Source: a bacterium (lineage in GTDB: Bacteria > Verrucomicrobiota > Verrucomicrobiia > Limisphaerales > UBA11358). Taken from it: a stretch of 35,014 bases of DNA. The DNA lies in NCBI GenBank assembly GCA_021780905.1, contig JAJXXW010000039.1, forward strand, positions 1 through 35,014. Reading direction: 5' to 3'. The position numbers were made by a program, and so were the translations under genes. The number at the start of each line of letters is the position of its first letter. The stretch's first letter is position 1. Shown here one piece after another: positions 34,752 to 35,014 of this stretch. The notes beneath the pieces were generated by a model. The model saw only the letters and a list, made by a program, of their open reading frames with translations. It was not told where the DNA came from and did no database searches.

Positions 34752-35014
34752 TCATGCCGCCCCCAGTCGCGCCAGGCGCAACAGGTTGTAAGTCGCCGCC
34801 ACAAAGTGGCCCCACGCCTGCGTCCGTTCCAAGCCCCGATACCGGCTCCGTCGAAATCCGCCCACCGTTTTGATCCACCCAAAGATTTCCTCCACCCGTT
34901 TGCGGATCTTCAGGCTGACCTGATAACCGGGCTGGCGCGTCGTGCGCCCGTCCAGTCCGGCCACCCGCACTTGCTCTTTGCACGCGACGTGCGGCGCAAT
35001 CGCCCGCTCCCGGC
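34752..35014 (-). mobile_element. IS5-family transposase, C-terminal part (runs off the window)
   Basis: The last 86 residues of a DDE transposase are visible, entering from the right edge: REREIAP-like text (RERAIAPHVA), then GLDGRTTRQPGYQVSLKIRKRVEEIFGWIKTVGGFRRSRYRGLERT and VAATYNLLRLARL. The RKRVEEIFGWIKT segment holds the last catalytic Glu of the DDE triad, and the AYNL-type ending is the typical IS5-family C-terminus. The start and the left inverted repeat lie beyond the window. The nuclease gene ends about 170 bases from the transposase stop, so the element may have helped bring in or damage the restriction module. Confidence 0.85.

Noticed and set aside
34627..34983. 118-codon frame overlapping the transposase on the same strand
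   Set aside because: It is a different frame from the clear IS5-type sequence and has no family character.

Overview
The window reads as a GC-rich Gram-negative chromosome segment. I infer a Verrucomicrobiota-like bacterium, probably of the Pedosphaera/Limisphaera type. The reasons are outer-membrane assembly genes, a GFTLVEL pilin with a very long leader, a secreted beta-propeller protein ending in an FFRL-type tail, a short F1 delta subunit, few recognisable Shine-Dalgarno sites, and an intergenic ACACAGAT-type repeat. The taxonomy is inference from memory of such genomes. No rRNA or tRNA gene was seen.

Layout. 1-187 (+): last codons of a protein that resembles the C-terminus of a large orphan DNA methyltransferase family. 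278-7415 (+): dnaB, bamA, a secreted SBBP beta-propeller protein and an OmpH/Skp periplasmic chaperone, tightly packed. 7532-8806 (+): bacteriohemerythrin and an ABC-2 type permease. 9099-9610 (+): a pilin-like gene behind a near-perfect sigma-54 promoter. 9650-10504 (-): TlpA-like thioredoxin. 10695-13773 (+): a sugar block with xylA, a decayed arabinofuranosidase and a lipoprotein aldose 1-epimerase. 13783-17423 (-): HAD phosphatase, recR, ybaB, dnaX and, just upstream of dnaX, an SRP RNA gene; the scr-dnaX-ybaB-recR order is the one known from Bacillus. 17507-18298 (-): a second ABC-2 permease of the same family as the first. 18511-20682 (+): alpha-glucan phosphorylase with a strong terminator. 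20757-27869 (-): a complete F-type ATP synthase operon, atpBEFHAGDC, with a foreign ORF6N-domain gene embedded between atpA and atpG. 28002-32058 (-): gluQRS, an RmlD-like reductase and a UvrD/PcrA helicase.

The right end (32161-35014) is the accessory part. An orphan methyltransferase gene is cut after 134 codons. Directly behind it sits an AT-richer two-gene module: a beta-class DNA methyltransferase and, with an ATGA overlap, a PD-(D/E)XK nuclease. Together they look like a Type II restriction-modification system. The nuclease reading frame is broken by a single in-frame TAG. An IS5-family transposase on the minus strand abuts the end of the nuclease gene. The truncated methyltransferase and the fragment at the left edge of the window appear to belong to the same family and face the same way.

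The main points for follow-up are this interrupted restriction module, the ORF6N insertion in the atp operon, the sigma-54 pilin promoter with an upstream palindrome, and a DnaX that has lost three of its four zinc-binding cysteines.
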